Of a stretch of 64,000 bases of DNA, positions 1 through 10,250 are shown in pieces. This DNA is from Enoplolaimus lenunculus. Lineage: Eukaryota; Nematoda; Enoplea; Enoplida; Thoracostomopsidae. Both the position numbers and the translations under genes were made by a program. The notes below the pieces were generated by a model. The model did no database searches, had not been told where the DNA came from, and saw nothing but the letters and a program-made list of their open reading frames with translations. The stretch lies in assembly GCA_030248215.1 (NCBI GenBank), contig JASANG010000443.1:186001-250000 (forward strand), given 5' to 3'. How positions within the stretch are numbered: the stretch's first letter is position 1; each line of letters begins with the position of its first letter.

Positions 1-454
1 TTTCAGGTCACAAGTATCAGAACTGAGGTCGGACACGAAATGTATTAACGTTTAAAAGTGAATGCGGCTGGCATTGCGTTAATATTCAAAAATAAATTAT
101 AGATATATATCTGAAACTTGCAACATGTTATATTCCAATTCAGATACGGCAAATTAGCAATGGATTGGGTCAAATCGTGGATTTGGCGCCACACAGGGTT
201 CCGGTATTTGGTATAAACCAAACGGATATCAAATATTTACGATTGTGGTCCGCACACCATAAACAACTTTTGACACGTGAACAAATTTAATATCTTGCTG
301 AGATTAACTTCCTGGACAACTAACCGAATCATTTTGTCTTTATTAAGCGTATATATTACAACATAAATGCACATGAACAAACGTGATCTAGACAGTCGTT
401 TCGAGTTCCAGTAAAACTAAAAATTTATTGTCAACGCTCAAGCTTGAAACTTAC

Positions 455-586
455 ATTGAAAGTTTCACCTACAGGTGCTTCACTCCTAGCCCATAAACCA
501 CCGTCAGGGCTTCCAACAATTGCAGCTTTTGTAATGCATTTGGCAGAATCTAGAAGGCTTTGGATGTATGCTTGCCAGCCGGACAT
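455..586 (-). CDS. profilin, first coding exon (gene continues off the left edge)
   Basis: On the minus strand an ATG at 586 opens 44 codons ending exactly at a GTAAGT splice donor (455/454), phase 0. The peptide begins MSGWQAYIQSLL and continues with CITKAAIVG, DGGLWARSE and GETFN, the N-terminal helix and first strands of profilin (usual pattern MSGWxAYxxxL, then AAIxGxDGxxWA). Profilins are about 125-140 residue cytosolic proteins that bind G-actin, poly-proline and phosphoinositides; the N-terminal Trp and Tyr seen here (W4, Y7) belong to the poly-proline site. The Kozak context is good (A at -3). Later exons, holding the C-terminal actin-binding part, must lie left of the window; none is recognisable in 1-445. 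An intact donor argues against a processed pseudogene. A divergent profilin paralogue is the main alternative. Confidence 0.8.
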
Positions 587-974
587 TTTTGATATTGATC
601 ACTTTTGTAATAACGATTGCTGTGCACTACCAAAATGATATTCTAAGCATACACGAGGCGATTACGTAACAGCGAATAAAGTAGGAATTATATACGTATT
701 CTATTACACCAAACGACTGACAAACTAAACCACAAACAAATGTATGTGTACGAGCAGTATTAGCTGATAATCATGTAAGTCAAAAGTTGACGATGGGACA
801 TGCGGATGCATAGAGACAACTAATAACCTCATACTAAAGCTTCACATCTGTAAAACGTTATGTATTTGTAGTGCCTTCATATGTAGAAGCGGTAAAAACA
901 TTGAAGAACCAAGATGCATGTGTATGTTGAAGTTCTTGTAAGGCATAAAAACAGAAAAAGTATAGGTTGATTGT
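587..974. other. 5' flank of the profilin exon
   Basis: AT-rich single-copy-looking DNA upstream of the profilin ATG. It should hold the 5' UTR and promoter, but no TATA box, initiator or upstream exon can be assigned with confidence. Confidence 0.3.
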
Positions 975-1049
975 GAGGCGGCGTGGCTAATTGGCTAGCG
1001 CACTGGACTGATAATCGACCGAGTTCGAAACCTCCTCGGAACGTGCCTC
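975..1049 (+). tRNA. tRNA-Ile(GAT)-like sequence, probably pseudo or SINE head
   Basis: A 75-nt cloverleaf-like stretch. The acceptor GAGGCG pairs with the CGTGCCTC side (one G-U), the A box is TGGCTAATTGGC-like, the anticodon loop CTGATAA gives GAT (Ile), and the B-box region is GAGTTCGAAACC. The anticodon stem has mismatches, so this is more likely a decayed tRNA or tRNA-derived SINE than a working gene. Confidence 0.45.
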
Positions 1050-1297
1050 ATTTTCAGCTGCGAACTCAACTAAAATCTCGTACCCTAACGTACCCAACTT
1101 ATCACAGAGGAAAGCTAACTTCGAGCGCAGTGTAAGCGAAAGATTATATAAAATGGACAATTTTATATTATCGATTCATGTTTAACATCTCGCTGATATT
1201 TTAAGGCCTGTCGGTATATGTGCACGTAAGTGTATGTAAAGCAAATGTTGCCATGCCTGTGCAGTGCACATATGCCGGTATAAGAAGTTGTTGCAAC

Positions 1298-1368
1298 GAC
1301 CGCGTAGTGTAGTGGTAGCATGCTTGGCTCGAGCGCAAGAGGGCCGAGGTTCGATTCCCGGCGTGGTC
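1298..1368 (+). tRNA. tRNA-like sequence, copy 1
   Basis: 71 nt with a full 7-bp acceptor (GACCGCG with CGTGGTC, one G-U), an A box TAGTGTAGTGG and a consensus B box GGTTCGATTCC, so the internal Pol III promoter looks intact. The anticodon stem closes with a G-G mismatch, and the loop CTCGAGC reads CGA without a serine-type long variable arm. The identity is therefore uncertain; the acceptor resembles tRNA-Arg. It may be a SINE head. Confidence 0.5.
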
Positions 1369-1602
1369 ATTAACTTTGGCAAAACTTCAAACGGGGGTCG
1401 TGCAGACCGTATAGTACCAACATGGAGGTCCCACCGAGATGGGCACTGCAAACAGCAAGCCCATGAATTCGGGTAGTTGGATTCACGGTCCGGGACGACC
1501 GCCTGTAAAAAAGAGGGATGTCGGTATATGTGCACGTAAGTGTATGTAAAGCAAATGTTGCCATGCCTGTGCACATATGCCGGTATAAGAAGTTGTTGCA
1601 AC

Positions 1603-1673
1603 GACCGCGTAGTGTAGTGGTAGCATGCTTGGCTCGAGCGCAAGAGGGCCGAGGTTCGATTCCCGGCGTGATC
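1603..1673 (+). tRNA. tRNA-like sequence, copy 2
   Basis: Near-identical to the copy about 305 bp upstream. The 3' acceptor side reads CGTGATC, breaking one acceptor pair, so this copy is less likely to be functional. The A and B boxes are intact. Confidence 0.45.
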
Positions 1674-1835
1674 ACTAACTTTGGGCAAAACTGCAGACCG
1701 TATAGTACCACACCCATGCCTCACCCTATCCAGCAGAATTTAGAGACATCGATTCTTTGTTCATTTTCAAACATGAGCAGTGTCAGTCAAGGTAGGAACT
1801 GGGACTTCAGACCTTTCAACTAAGCAGCTGGAAAA

Positions 1836-1912
1836 GCGGGCTAGAGCGGGGATTGAACTCTCAGCGTATGGATCCTTAAGCGACCACTCTACCACTGCGC
1901 CACGTAGCCCGC
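1836..1912 (-). tRNA. tRNA-Leu(TAA)-like sequence
   Basis: On the minus strand a perfect 7-bp acceptor (GCGGGCT with AGCCCGC) encloses a D-arm GGCGCAGTGGTAGAG, a loop CTTAAGG (anticodon TAA) and a longer variable arm, as in tRNA-Leu. The anticodon and T stems are imperfect, so it is a tRNA-derived element or a decaying tRNA-Leu gene. Confidence 0.45.
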
Positions 1913-3100
1913 CTCTCCAACTGCATTCTTCGTCGACTATGTGTCGACCGTATGCTGCCAGCTAGCATACATACAGTGCACTGCACTATATTGCATACGC
2001 ACATAACGGGCAAGCATGTCTCACAAGCTTACAAGCAGCTTATGAAACCCAACAAGTTCCAAAAAACAACAAACATGAGCTGATTGGTGGCCATGGCCTG
2101 ATGCAGTGAGTCACGCTTATCCAAACTGTTTATCGTTCAGCACAATGCGTATTGTGAATCAGTATACCGCAACGAACAACATTGCCTAGCTAAGCAACTA
2201 TACTGCGACTTACAGTAAATGGCATTTAGGAATCCAGTCAGACGTCTGAAAAAAATTGTTTGATGAATACTAATGCCTATAGCTCATAATCGTTACGTTG
2301 AATTGTAAGGTTTAGTTGAATCCATAGGCTCCTGGAGGATATCTTGTCTGTTTCTGTACCAACAATGTATAGGAAAAAAACATGGGTCAGTCGGCTGAAC
2401 GGTAAAAAGCACAGGCCACACTTGAGCGTCATTTCCAACAGAACTATAATTTTGGCACGGTTTTTACCTGCTAACTCAAAACTAAAGTTGCCAAATCCGC
2501 TTCCAAAAATTGTTTCCATAGAACAGAAGCAACGAAGCTCGAATCGACATGGACAATAACTGGGTTGAAGAACGTGTCTTTATTTGGACTTTTATTAAGT
2601 CAGAAGTTTTCAATAAATTTTCTGTCCGGTAAGGTGATGCAGCAGAAACTATACTAAAGCCGTGTCCAACCCTATTTTGGAGCGACATACTCGAATGGGA
2701 ACTGTGCTCTTGTCAAAGTGTTTGACTTTGCAGAATACCTTTGCATTCGATTATTCTGCACCGACTTTAAAGTCACGTCTCTACAATTTGGATATAGCTG
2801 TTTATCTTTATTAAAGCAATCTCAAACCCTATCTTAAACTTTCTGAAATCACAAAATTCTTAAGCTTGAGAGACATTCCAATTTCAGGTGACGCTATGAC
2901 TAAAATACAACCCAGCCAATATATTTCACTCCCGTGCAGCAAGTTTATGCAAACCAAGAGAACACAAACTGCCCGATTGTTGGATTTAAAGAACAGTAGC
3001 TAGCTCGGAACCTGAGTTTAAATATCACTGCTTTATACTTTTAACTTCTTGAAATTTTCGTGTGTATGACTGTGACTATGTCTAGATGCAAATTTTTTCT
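1913..3100. other. no gene recognised
   Basis: AT-rich sequence with only short incidental ORFs. A 32-nt minus-strand segment (2214-2245) is bounded by a pyrimidine-rich TTTTTTTCAG and a GTAAGT. It could be a small or 5'-UTR exon for the profilin gene, but nothing else supports it. Confidence 0.3.
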
Positions 3101-3275
3101 AAGAACGTCCAGGTTTCTGGTGGCTCCATAAAAGAGTAGGTTTTAGATTTTAGATTAAATTTTTTACTTAGGCTTATGCTTAGGCTTAGGAACACATTTT
3201 TGCGACACTTAGGCTTAGGCTTAGGCTTAGGAATACGCTTAATATACTGGTACGCCCCATAAAGTAACATTGGCC
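3101..3275 (+). mobile_element. TTAGGC-core hAT-type MITE, variant B
   Basis: Variant of the GGCCCATG family with CCAGGTTTCTGG...CATAAAAGAGTAGG at the left and GCCCC..AAAGTAACATTGGCC at the right, enclosing short TTAGGC arrays. The left terminus is decayed. Confidence 0.65.
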
Positions 3276-3660
3276 AAAAAGTCCTGTGTATGATTTGCTG
3301 TTCGGTTAGTACTTGCATTTTTGCAACGCAGCCTTTAAAAATGTTTTAAAACTTTTATTCTATTAATTATATTTTTGAGGCATGTCACGTTTTTTGAGCT
3401 TAAAAACGAAATATTTTGTTTTGTTCACAAAAATGATACAAAATTGTTATACATATATACCCGGTATACAATCGCAGAGGATTCATTTTCGCCGAAGGCA
3501 TTGCATATGCGAAAAGCTACATTTTGAGTTGACGAAAGTCGGTGTCCGTATATGTCGATTGTCAATCCTATAAACTTAATATTTTCGCAACTGAAAATTT
3601 GTTTTTAAAAGATTGCAGACAAAGTTTCTATTAAATGGTGCACCATGAATTAAAAAATGA
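3276..3660. other. no gene recognised
   Basis: AT-rich, only short incidental ORFs, no terminal repeats seen. Confidence 0.3.
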
Positions 3661-3909
3661 TTTATAATCAACTCAGCTCGCGAATTAAGTTATTTTTGAG
3701 TTTAAATTACAGTAAGCATCAACTCGCTCTGGAGTTGTTAATTTTCACTCTCATAGTTGAGTTGATTCCGCGTGAGTTGATCAGTTAACTCTCAGATTGA
3801 GAGTTGAATCAGCTAACAATTCTTAGTTCTGATAAATAGTCCTAACTCAGACTGAGAGTGATTCCAACTCATTTTGAGTTAAAATCAACTATAACTGGAA
3901 TTTACAGTG
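3661..3909 (+). mobile_element. CACTGTAAATT-family MITE, left end decayed
   Basis: GAGTT/AACTC-rich body with an intact right terminus GGAATTTACAGTG; the left CACTG is lost. Confidence 0.7.
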
Positions 3910-3969
3910 TGGCGCATAGAAATTGAGGTTTTGCCAGTACTTTTTCGATGTGGGATTAAACCTTTTTTC

Positions 3970-4111
3970 AGAACTCAGGATTCTGAATTATTTAAACTCA
4001 TTTTGAGTTAATTGGTCAACTGATCCGAAATTATATAATTCAGCTCAGAGTTAACCAATGTATATTTACTGTTATTAACTCCGAAATAACCACTCATTGG
4101 AATTTACAGTG
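3970..4111 (+). mobile_element. CACTGTAAATT-family MITE, 5'-truncated
   Basis: Second half only; the right end GGAATTTACAGTG directly abuts the next element. Confidence 0.65.
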
Positions 4112-4112
4112 T

Positions 4113-4248
4113 ACCGGATATATATCAGTAACGAAAGGTAGCGTAGGGCAAGTTGAAAATAAATAACAGTTCGTAACCGAATAACAATGGGGTACCCTAT
4201 GGAGAGGCCAACTAAATATTATCAGTCCCCCTATCCGGGTCACTACAG
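4113..4248 (+). mobile_element. CTGTAG-family MITE, right-end fragment
   Basis: Matches the final third of the full-length copies at 25968 and 35884, from ACCGGATATATATCAG to CGGGTCACTACAG. Confidence 0.75.
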
Positions 4249-4361
4249 TATATGTAATGTATAATAATTTGTCGAATTGAGCAGATATGATATTTAAATG
4301 CTATTTTGGATTACGGGTCATGGACCTGGAAAAGCGGAAAAGTGGAAAACTCAACATATCG

Positions 4362-4580
4362 TGCTGTAATTTCAATGAGTTTATTAATTTATTCAGCTAG
4401 CGAATTGGTTATTTCTGAATTAATATCAGTAAACATTAACTCACTGTGAGATGAGTTGATTCTCACTCTGAGTTGAGTTGTCTTTAGGTGAGTTGATTAA
4501 TTAATGAATTGAATCAACTCAAAATTTTAAGTTCTGATAGTCCTAACACAGACTGAGTGATTCAACTCATTCTGACAGTG
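4362..4580 (+). mobile_element. CACTGTAAATT-family MITE, rearranged
   Basis: Left end TGCTGTAATTTCAATGAG and the GAGTTGA body. The expected right end GGAATTTACAG appears only at 4740-4752, after about 155 bp of unrelated AT-rich sequence starting CAGTGTCTACG, so this copy was probably split by an insertion related to the AT-rich repeat at 37431-37655. Confidence 0.6.
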
Positions 4581-4785
4581 TCTACGTAGGTCATTGCACA
4601 CACGAAAAATAATATTTCAAGATTTTTAAGAAAAAATTTCTTACATTTATAGGGAATATGATTCGGAACGTGCGTTTAGAAAATATTTATGTTCAATTGA
4701 ACATTTTTCAAAAAAGCGTTGAATTGAGTTTTAGTCACAGGAATTTACAGTGATAGGGAATGTATAGACAAGCATCAAGACTGCC

Positions 4786-5015
4786 GACCCATGTAAAACG
4801 TTTAGAAAAAAGTATGCTTAAGCTTCAGACTATAATATTTTTGGTTGGCTTAATAGGCCTACGCCTAGGCTTCGCCTTCGGAATATGTTCTTTCTTACGC
4901 TTAGGCTTAGGTTTAGGCTTAGGAATCGGTTCTGTCTTACGCTTAGGTTTAGGCTTAGGCTTAGGCTTATGAATATGTTTATAATACTGTACCTCCCCTG
5001 TTCTTTACGTTGGCC
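4786..5015 (+). mobile_element. TTAGGC-core hAT-type MITE
   Basis: Left end GACCCATGTAAAACG, tandem CTTAGG/TTAGGC hexamers in the middle, right end CCCCTGTTCTTTACGTTGGCC. Flanks agactgcc and agacttac look like a worn 8-bp target duplication. Confidence 0.75.
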
Positions 5016-5316
5016 AGACTTACGATAGGCGCTACACTGTTTTGAGAATACAACTTGTAAACAATTTTGACGTGGCATTGCTTGAATTGTGAGCTGAAGA
5101 CAATTGCTGTAGGCTTTTTGATTGGATTATTTATTGGTTCGAATGCAGACAGCAAAATGGAATTTTTTCATTTCATACTAGAATTTAATAAAGTACTTGG
5201 TCAAATACCGTAGGTTATATTCTCAGTGCAATAGGTTTAATAAATTTTAGAGCTTTTGGTTCTCAATACATGCTTTGATATATCTGTTCTTTAGGTTGAG
5301 ACTTAATCTACTTTTA

Positions 5317-5535
5317 CACTGTAAATTCCGATGTATTTGTTAATCAACTCATAGACAGAGTTAGGTTGTTTCTGGTTCATTTCTGAGTTAATAAGAGTAA
5401 ATATTTATTCAGTCTGAGCTGATTTAATTGTGGTTAGTTGATTGATTAACTCACAATGAGTTCAATCAATTCAGAATTATGAATTGTGTAAACCCAAATT
5501 CAGATCGCCGATCTCTGAATGGATTCAACTGATAC
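5317..5535 (+). mobile_element. CACTGTAAATT-family MITE, left part
   Basis: Intact left end CACTGTAAATTCCGATG. It stops where the ATATCATATGATAT-rich block begins; similar sequence resumes at 6110. Confidence 0.65.
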
Positions 5536-6106
5536 ACGAGATTCACGTTATAACCGGAGCAGGCGGGACACCGTTAGTCCCATGTTGATTCGACGTCAAC
5601 GTTAAAATGCGAGCACTCATATCGGGTGAACAGAAAAAATTCGAATGTCATATGACATTTAACAAACCACCGCTCTCAGAAGATCAATGTGTACAAGAGT
5701 TGGTATGTCACGTGATGTTGAGGGACATTTATGCGAATATCATATGATATTCCAAAATTACAACGAATATCATTTGATATTCCAAAATTACCACCAATAT
5801 CATATGATACTATGCGGGACAGTGTAATTTTTGGGTGCTAATAGATTAATGGAATGTCGGACGGCAAAGGCACAGCTGTGCGTAAAATACCAAATACACG
5901 TCTGCAAATTCATTTCCGGCGCAAAACCGCTTAGAAAAACATTGTCATAATTCAAAAATTCAAATTTCAAATTCTAGTATCGTATGATATGCAACAGGAC
6001 AATTTGGGTGTGTTACCTCAAGTATGCGGACATTTGAAAATATATCATATGATATATATTCGCTGACAATACGTCGAATATCATATGATACTGAAGGACA
6101 AAAGGT
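5536..6106. repeat. ATATCATATGATAT palindrome cluster
   Basis: At least six copies or near-copies of the palindrome AATATCATATGATATT lie between about 5640 and 6090, in a block that opens GTTGATTCGACGTCAAC. The GATTCGACGTCAAC start recurs at about 54640, so this is a dispersed repeat, not coding. Confidence 0.6.
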
Positions 6107-6109
6107 GAC

Positions 6110-6215
6110 CTACACTAACTCAGAATGAGTTGAATCCACTCAGAAGTCTGAGATGTGAATTAGGTCTTTCAGAACTCAGAATTTTGAATTGATTGAACTC
6201 ATTGTATTAAAGTGT
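6110..6215 (+). mobile_element. CACTGTAAATT-family fragment
   Basis: Body sequence only (ACTCAGAATGAGTTGAATCC...); may be the remainder of the copy starting at 5317. Confidence 0.5.
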
Positions 6216-6450
6216 AAAGTGTTAAAGATGTTTTATTTTTCTGCCAACACAATTGAAACATGCAAATATTCGTTTTTCTTTCTGAAATTTTAAAAAAAAT
6301 AGCGGACGCATCAAAATCTTAAGATTTTAAGTAAATTTCGTAATTATGATTTCATATAGAGCAGTAGCAGTACACCTGTTATAAAAACAGTGAGATATGC
6401 AAGTGATTTATTACTAATTTTAAGCATAAACATAGCTGAATTATTCGGTA

Positions 6451-6707
6451 CACTGTAAATTCCGATGAGTTCATTAATCAATTCAGCAAGCGAGTTGGTT
6501 ATTTCTGAATTAATATCAGGAAACATTATAACTCACTCTCAGTTGACTTAATTCTAGCTCAAAGTTGTGTTGACTCTGGGTGAGTTGTTTAATTAACTCA
6601 GAATTAATCGAATCAACTCAAAATTCTGAGTTCTGATAGTCCTAACTCTGTCCGACTGAGTGATTTACGTCATGCTGAGTTAAAATCAACTCACTAAAAT
6701 TTACAGT
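6451..6707 (+). mobile_element. CACTGTAAATT-family MITE (Tc1/mariner-type), full length
   Basis: Representative complete copy: CACTGTAAATTCCGATGAG at the left, AAAATTTACAGTG at the right, and TA on both sides (6449-6450, 6708-6709). The ends are inverted repeats of more than 20 bp, and the roughly 210-bp interior is full of GAGTTGA/TCAACTC words. There is no coding capacity. TA duplication with CAGTG-type ends points to a Tc1/mariner-superfamily transposase acting in trans; no autonomous copy is in the window. Confidence 0.85.
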
Positions 6708-7028
6708 GTATTTTTATAACCGGAAACGGTCTCTGTTTTTTACCAGAAACAGATTTCCGGTTACACTTTGAAATGTTTAAACATATTTAATAATGCGAGT
6801 GATCATATTATGTCATAGACATGCGGAAAATAGTTTTGCCGACGCTACTTTCATTTTTGATAGCTTTTAAATTGTATCCGAAGCTGACACAATGGATACC
6901 AGCTAAACATGGTTACAAAGAATCCTTAATATGCAATCACGTTCACTAGGAAATATTGCAGTCGGCAATTATTTTTGTGATGACAAGTAAGATGTTGTTT
7001 GAAATTTTAATTCTTCAAACAACACATG

Positions 7029-7284
7029 CGCTGCAAATTCCCATGAGTTGATTAAATCAACTCCGAGCGCGAATTAATAGCCATTTCTCGCTATTTCTGA
7101 GTCAATTACAGAAAACATCAAGTCAGTCTGAGCTGATTTCATTCTGGATGAATTCATTCGTTAACTCAGAATGAGTTCAATCAATTCACAATTCTGAGTT
7201 CTGAAAGATGTAATTTTAGAGCTAAGGTATCTGAGTGGATTCAACTCATTCGGTCTTAAAATCAACTCACTGGAATTTACAGTG
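7029..7284 (+). mobile_element. CACTGTAAATT-family MITE
   Basis: Both ends present (left mutated to CGCTGCAAATTCC), followed by TA. Confidence 0.8.
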
Positions 7285-7418
7285 TAGTCAATATCGCTCT
7301 CAGATTGGATATATTGATGAATCTTTAGATACTTGCGTGTTAAACAGTTAAAACCTAAAAGTTAATTCCTAAAAGTCTAAGCCTAATCTTCAGCGTAAAG
7401 GATACGTTCTCTTAAATA

Positions 7419-7671
7419 CTCTGTAAATTTCAGTGAGTTGATTTTAACCCAGAATGAGTTGAATCACTAAGTCTGAGTTAGGACTATCACAACTCAGAAT
7501 TTTGAGTTGATTCAATTCATTCTGAGTTAATTAGTTATCTCACCCAGAGTCAACTCTATTCTAAGTGACAATCAACTAAACTCACAATGAGTTAATGTTT
7601 ACTGGATATCAATTAAAAAATAACCAACTCGCTAGCTAAAGTGATTAATCAACTCATTGGAATTTACAGTG
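7419..7671 (-). mobile_element. CACTGTAAATT-family MITE, inverted orientation
   Basis: Flanked by TA on both sides, right end GGAATTTACAGTG. The body runs opposite to the 6451 copy; its right half is close to that of 47280-47532. Confidence 0.8.
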
Positions 7672-7961
7672 TAGTTATGGGCTCGTCTAAACGACATTCA
7701 AATGAACCTTGCTGACCTAAGATCTGGCCACTCAAAGCTTTAGCTAAGGTTTACCCATTGGATGACGTCATTGTTGTTTTGAGCACTAGATTAAGCTTAT
7801 TTGTTATTAACCTGAGCTTAAAAACTAATGCGTACCCTAAGTTTATTCGTAAAAAATTTGTCTATACACCTTATTCCATTCTATCAGAAGACCTGCATTT
7901 TCGTCCATTTGTCGCTCCAAGGCGCCATTCACCATGCGGTGCCTACTAACAGGGATTTATA

Positions 7962-8165
7962 CACGGGAAAAAATGGTGAGTCAAATTGACTCTAAAATAG
8001 GCTCTACAGGACTACGCAGGCTGAGTCCAAATCGATTCCACCGCAGTCAAATCGACAGAGCAAGTCTCATGTTTGACTCTGGCGCAGTCGAATTTAACAC
8101 AGTTTGTGTAGTCCAGAAAAGCCTATTTTGAAGAGAGTCAATTTGACTTACCATTTTTTGCAGTG
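7962..8165 (+). mobile_element. GAGTCAAATT-family MITE
   Basis: First of eight copies. The termini are CACTGCAAAAAATGG and CCATTTTTTGCAGTG, next to GTGAGTCAAATTGACTC; the interior repeats GAGTCAAATTCGACTC with a CCGAAATAGGC spacer. It is almost wholly palindromic and has no ORF. The ends resemble the CACTGTAAATT family, suggesting a related transposase. Confidence 0.8.
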
Positions 8166-8270
8166 CAATTGAAATTTTAAATTATGTAGTAAAATTGCTA
8201 TTTAGCTAATGACACCCTCTCCAGTCAGAAATTTCTAGATCCGTCAATTTCCCCACCGGTTCCAAATGCT

Positions 8271-8475
8271 GGCCCATATAAAGATCAGGGGCGGAACGTT
8301 TTTCTGTGGGACTAGAATAGATGAAGCTTAAAGATTAGACTATTTTTGCCTGGCTTAGGCTTCGGCTTAGCCTTATGCTTAGGAATATGCTCATTCGTAC
8401 ACTTGGGTTTAGGCTTCGGCTTAGGCTTTGGAATATGTTTATAATGCTGTTTCGCCCCTGTTCTTTACGTTGGCC
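8271..8475 (+). mobile_element. TTAGGC-core hAT-type MITE with perfect 8-bp target duplication
   Basis: Complete copy. Left end GGCCCATATAAAGATCAGG, right end CCCTGTTCTTTACGTTGGCC, flanked by CAAATGCT at 8263-8270 and 8476-8483. An 8-bp duplication places the family in the hAT superfamily. The interior holds GGCTTAGG hexamer runs and no ORF. Confidence 0.85.
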
Positions 8476-8674
8476 CAAATGCTCAGGGTTGGTGAGTTAG
8501 GTGTTTATTTCGACAAATGGCATTTACCTCCAGCTTTTGACAAAGACCGAACGTGATATTCTTTAACAAGAAAATAAATTGCATTCTGATGTATTACAAA
8601 AGTTAGCTATGTAAGTTTTCCATACAGGTGTTAAAGTGTTTTTCCAGTTTTATATATCTGTAGTTCGCTTGCGC

Positions 8675-8863
8675 GGCCCATGTACAGATCAAGGGGCGAA
8701 ACAATTTTGTTGTGGGACTGCAATAGAGTAAGCTTTAACTTTAGACTAAATTGTATTTGCTAACGCTGTTGGTTTAAGTTTACGTGTAACGTTATTCACA
8801 GTTAAGCTTAGGCTTAGGAATGTGCTTAAACTACTGTTACGTCCCTGTTCTATTGCATTGGCT
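8675..8863 (+). mobile_element. TTAGGC-core hAT-type MITE
   Basis: Left end GGCCCATGTACAGATCAAGG, right end CCCTGTTCTATTGCATTGGC. The flanks gcttgcgc and gcttgcgt form an 8-bp duplication with one change. The hexamer array is much reduced. Confidence 0.75.
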
Positions 8864-9368
8864 GCTTGCGTTAAAGAATGACAAAAATACTAGCTTAAAC
8901 AGTCTATAGCTTAGAAAGTTTTGTGATTTGTATTTTCGCAGTGGTGCACTGAAGAATGTGAGTTGTGAGACCTGGAACAAAACAAACAAACCAAACAAAT
9001 TGGTCCTATCGCAGAATTGGCAAAGTTTCTATGACCGGGTCAATAGAACAGTAGCTATGCCTGTTATTAAGGCATACAAAACGAGGGGTCACTAGCGTCC
9101 CCTCGGAGCCCATCGCGATACGCTCGTGTATTTTGGGCTGTAGTACCTAACGGTAACTGATTGTGACACTTAAAACCAAGAAAGATTTTTAGAAAACGTT
9201 TTGTTTAGACGAAACTTAGAAATGTTGGTCGGTTTTACGATGATTTCGCGACTAAATAACGGTGTTTAAGACTTTAGTTACATTAGCATAATTAAGCTTA
9301 GCACAGGTTTTAGTACTCGCTGCAATTAAAGTTTGTCACGGCCGGATCTGTTATTGGACTCGATTCTG
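8864..9368. other. no gene recognised
   Basis: Single-copy-looking AT-rich DNA with no coding signal. Confidence 0.3.
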
Positions 9369-9580
9369 CACTGCAAAAAATGGTAAATCAAATTGACTCT
9401 GACCGAAATAGGCTTTTCGGGATTACACAAATTGAGTCAAAATTCGACTCCGCCACACTGTAAATTCTGATAAGTTGATTGATCAACTCAGATAGCGAAT
9501 TAGTCATTTTAGGTTGTATATTTCTAAGTTAACAAGCCTATTTCGGAGAGAATTAATTTGACGCACCATTTTGTGCAGTG
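9369..9580 (+). mobile_element. GAGTCAAATT-family MITE interrupted by another MITE
   Basis: Starts CACTGCAAAAAATGG and ends CACCATTTTGTGCAGTG. A CACTGTAAATT-family fragment (9456-9535) sits in the middle, so this element is older than that insertion. Confidence 0.75.
9456..9535 (+). mobile_element. CACTGTAAATT-family fragment, nested
   Basis: Left end CACTGTAAATTCTGATAAG inside the GAGTCAAATT element; the right part is deleted. Confidence 0.65.
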
Positions 9581-10114
9581 TGGTTACCTTCGGTTGCGAC
9601 CATTGTTTCAACTGCTTGCTGCATGTATCGCTAACGGTTTAGCAAGCTTCATATCACTATATATGTAAATATTTATACCAGAGTGCAACTGTGAGGCGAA
9701 CTTAGGTAGTAACAATGATAATTAATCAGTTAATCATTGAAACACGTTAGTGTTTACAATATATGTTTCAAGCATCGAGAATGCACGCTTTTTGAAAGTT
9801 TTGCAGAATGTTCTCTGCAGGAAAGCAGAGCTGGAATGAGGTAACTTGCGTATAGAATATCCTAATTAGCCGCTTCGACACCATACACAAATTGGACAGC
9901 TAAACGTCTCATTTAAGTTGTTATTAAAAGTTTGATTTTTGTAATTTTTTGAAAAAATTGCATTACAAGTATGTAATTACCATAGCTAGTCGATTTTATT
10001 GTGTGATGCTAATGACACCGTGCAATAGATTACGTGTCCTTGCGATGTTTGTTCTACTAAAAGTGCTAACTTAAAGACACTAATATTTTGTAATAACTTC
10101 CCATGCGTTATAGC
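9581..10114. other. no gene recognised
   Basis: AT-rich; no ORF, tRNA or terminal repeat found by eye. Confidence 0.3.
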
Positions 10115-10240
10115 TTTGAACAGGCTGCGCTTTGGTGGATTGCAATGGAGCAAGTGTACGCTTTAGACTTTTGTTTTGTTTAGGCTTCGGCGTACGCTAA
10201 GGAGTAGTCTTAGCATAAAACCTCACCGTATCCCATGAAA
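10115..10240 (+). mobile_element. TTAGGC-core hAT-type MITE, decayed
   Basis: Retains GGATTGCAATGGAGCAAG, GCTTTAGACT and a few GGCTTCGG/TTAGC hexamers; both ends are lost. Confidence 0.45.
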
Positions 10241-10250
10241 AAGAAAGAAA

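Larger units (their letters stand above)
1206..1720 (+). repeat. tandem pair of tRNA-headed units (period about 310 bp)
   Basis: The block starting TGTCGGTATATGTGCACG at about 1208 recurs at about 1519. Each copy runs through the same tRNA-like segment and into the same TAACTTTGG...CAGACCGTATAGTACCA body; the second copy has lost part of that body. This is either a tandemly duplicated tRNA-derived SINE or a small duplicated tRNA locus. Confidence 0.7.

Noticed and set aside
2214-2245. 32-nt minus-strand micro-exon
   Set aside because: Good splice-like ends, but no phase, homology or neighbouring exon to support it; kept only as a possible 5'-UTR exon of profilin.
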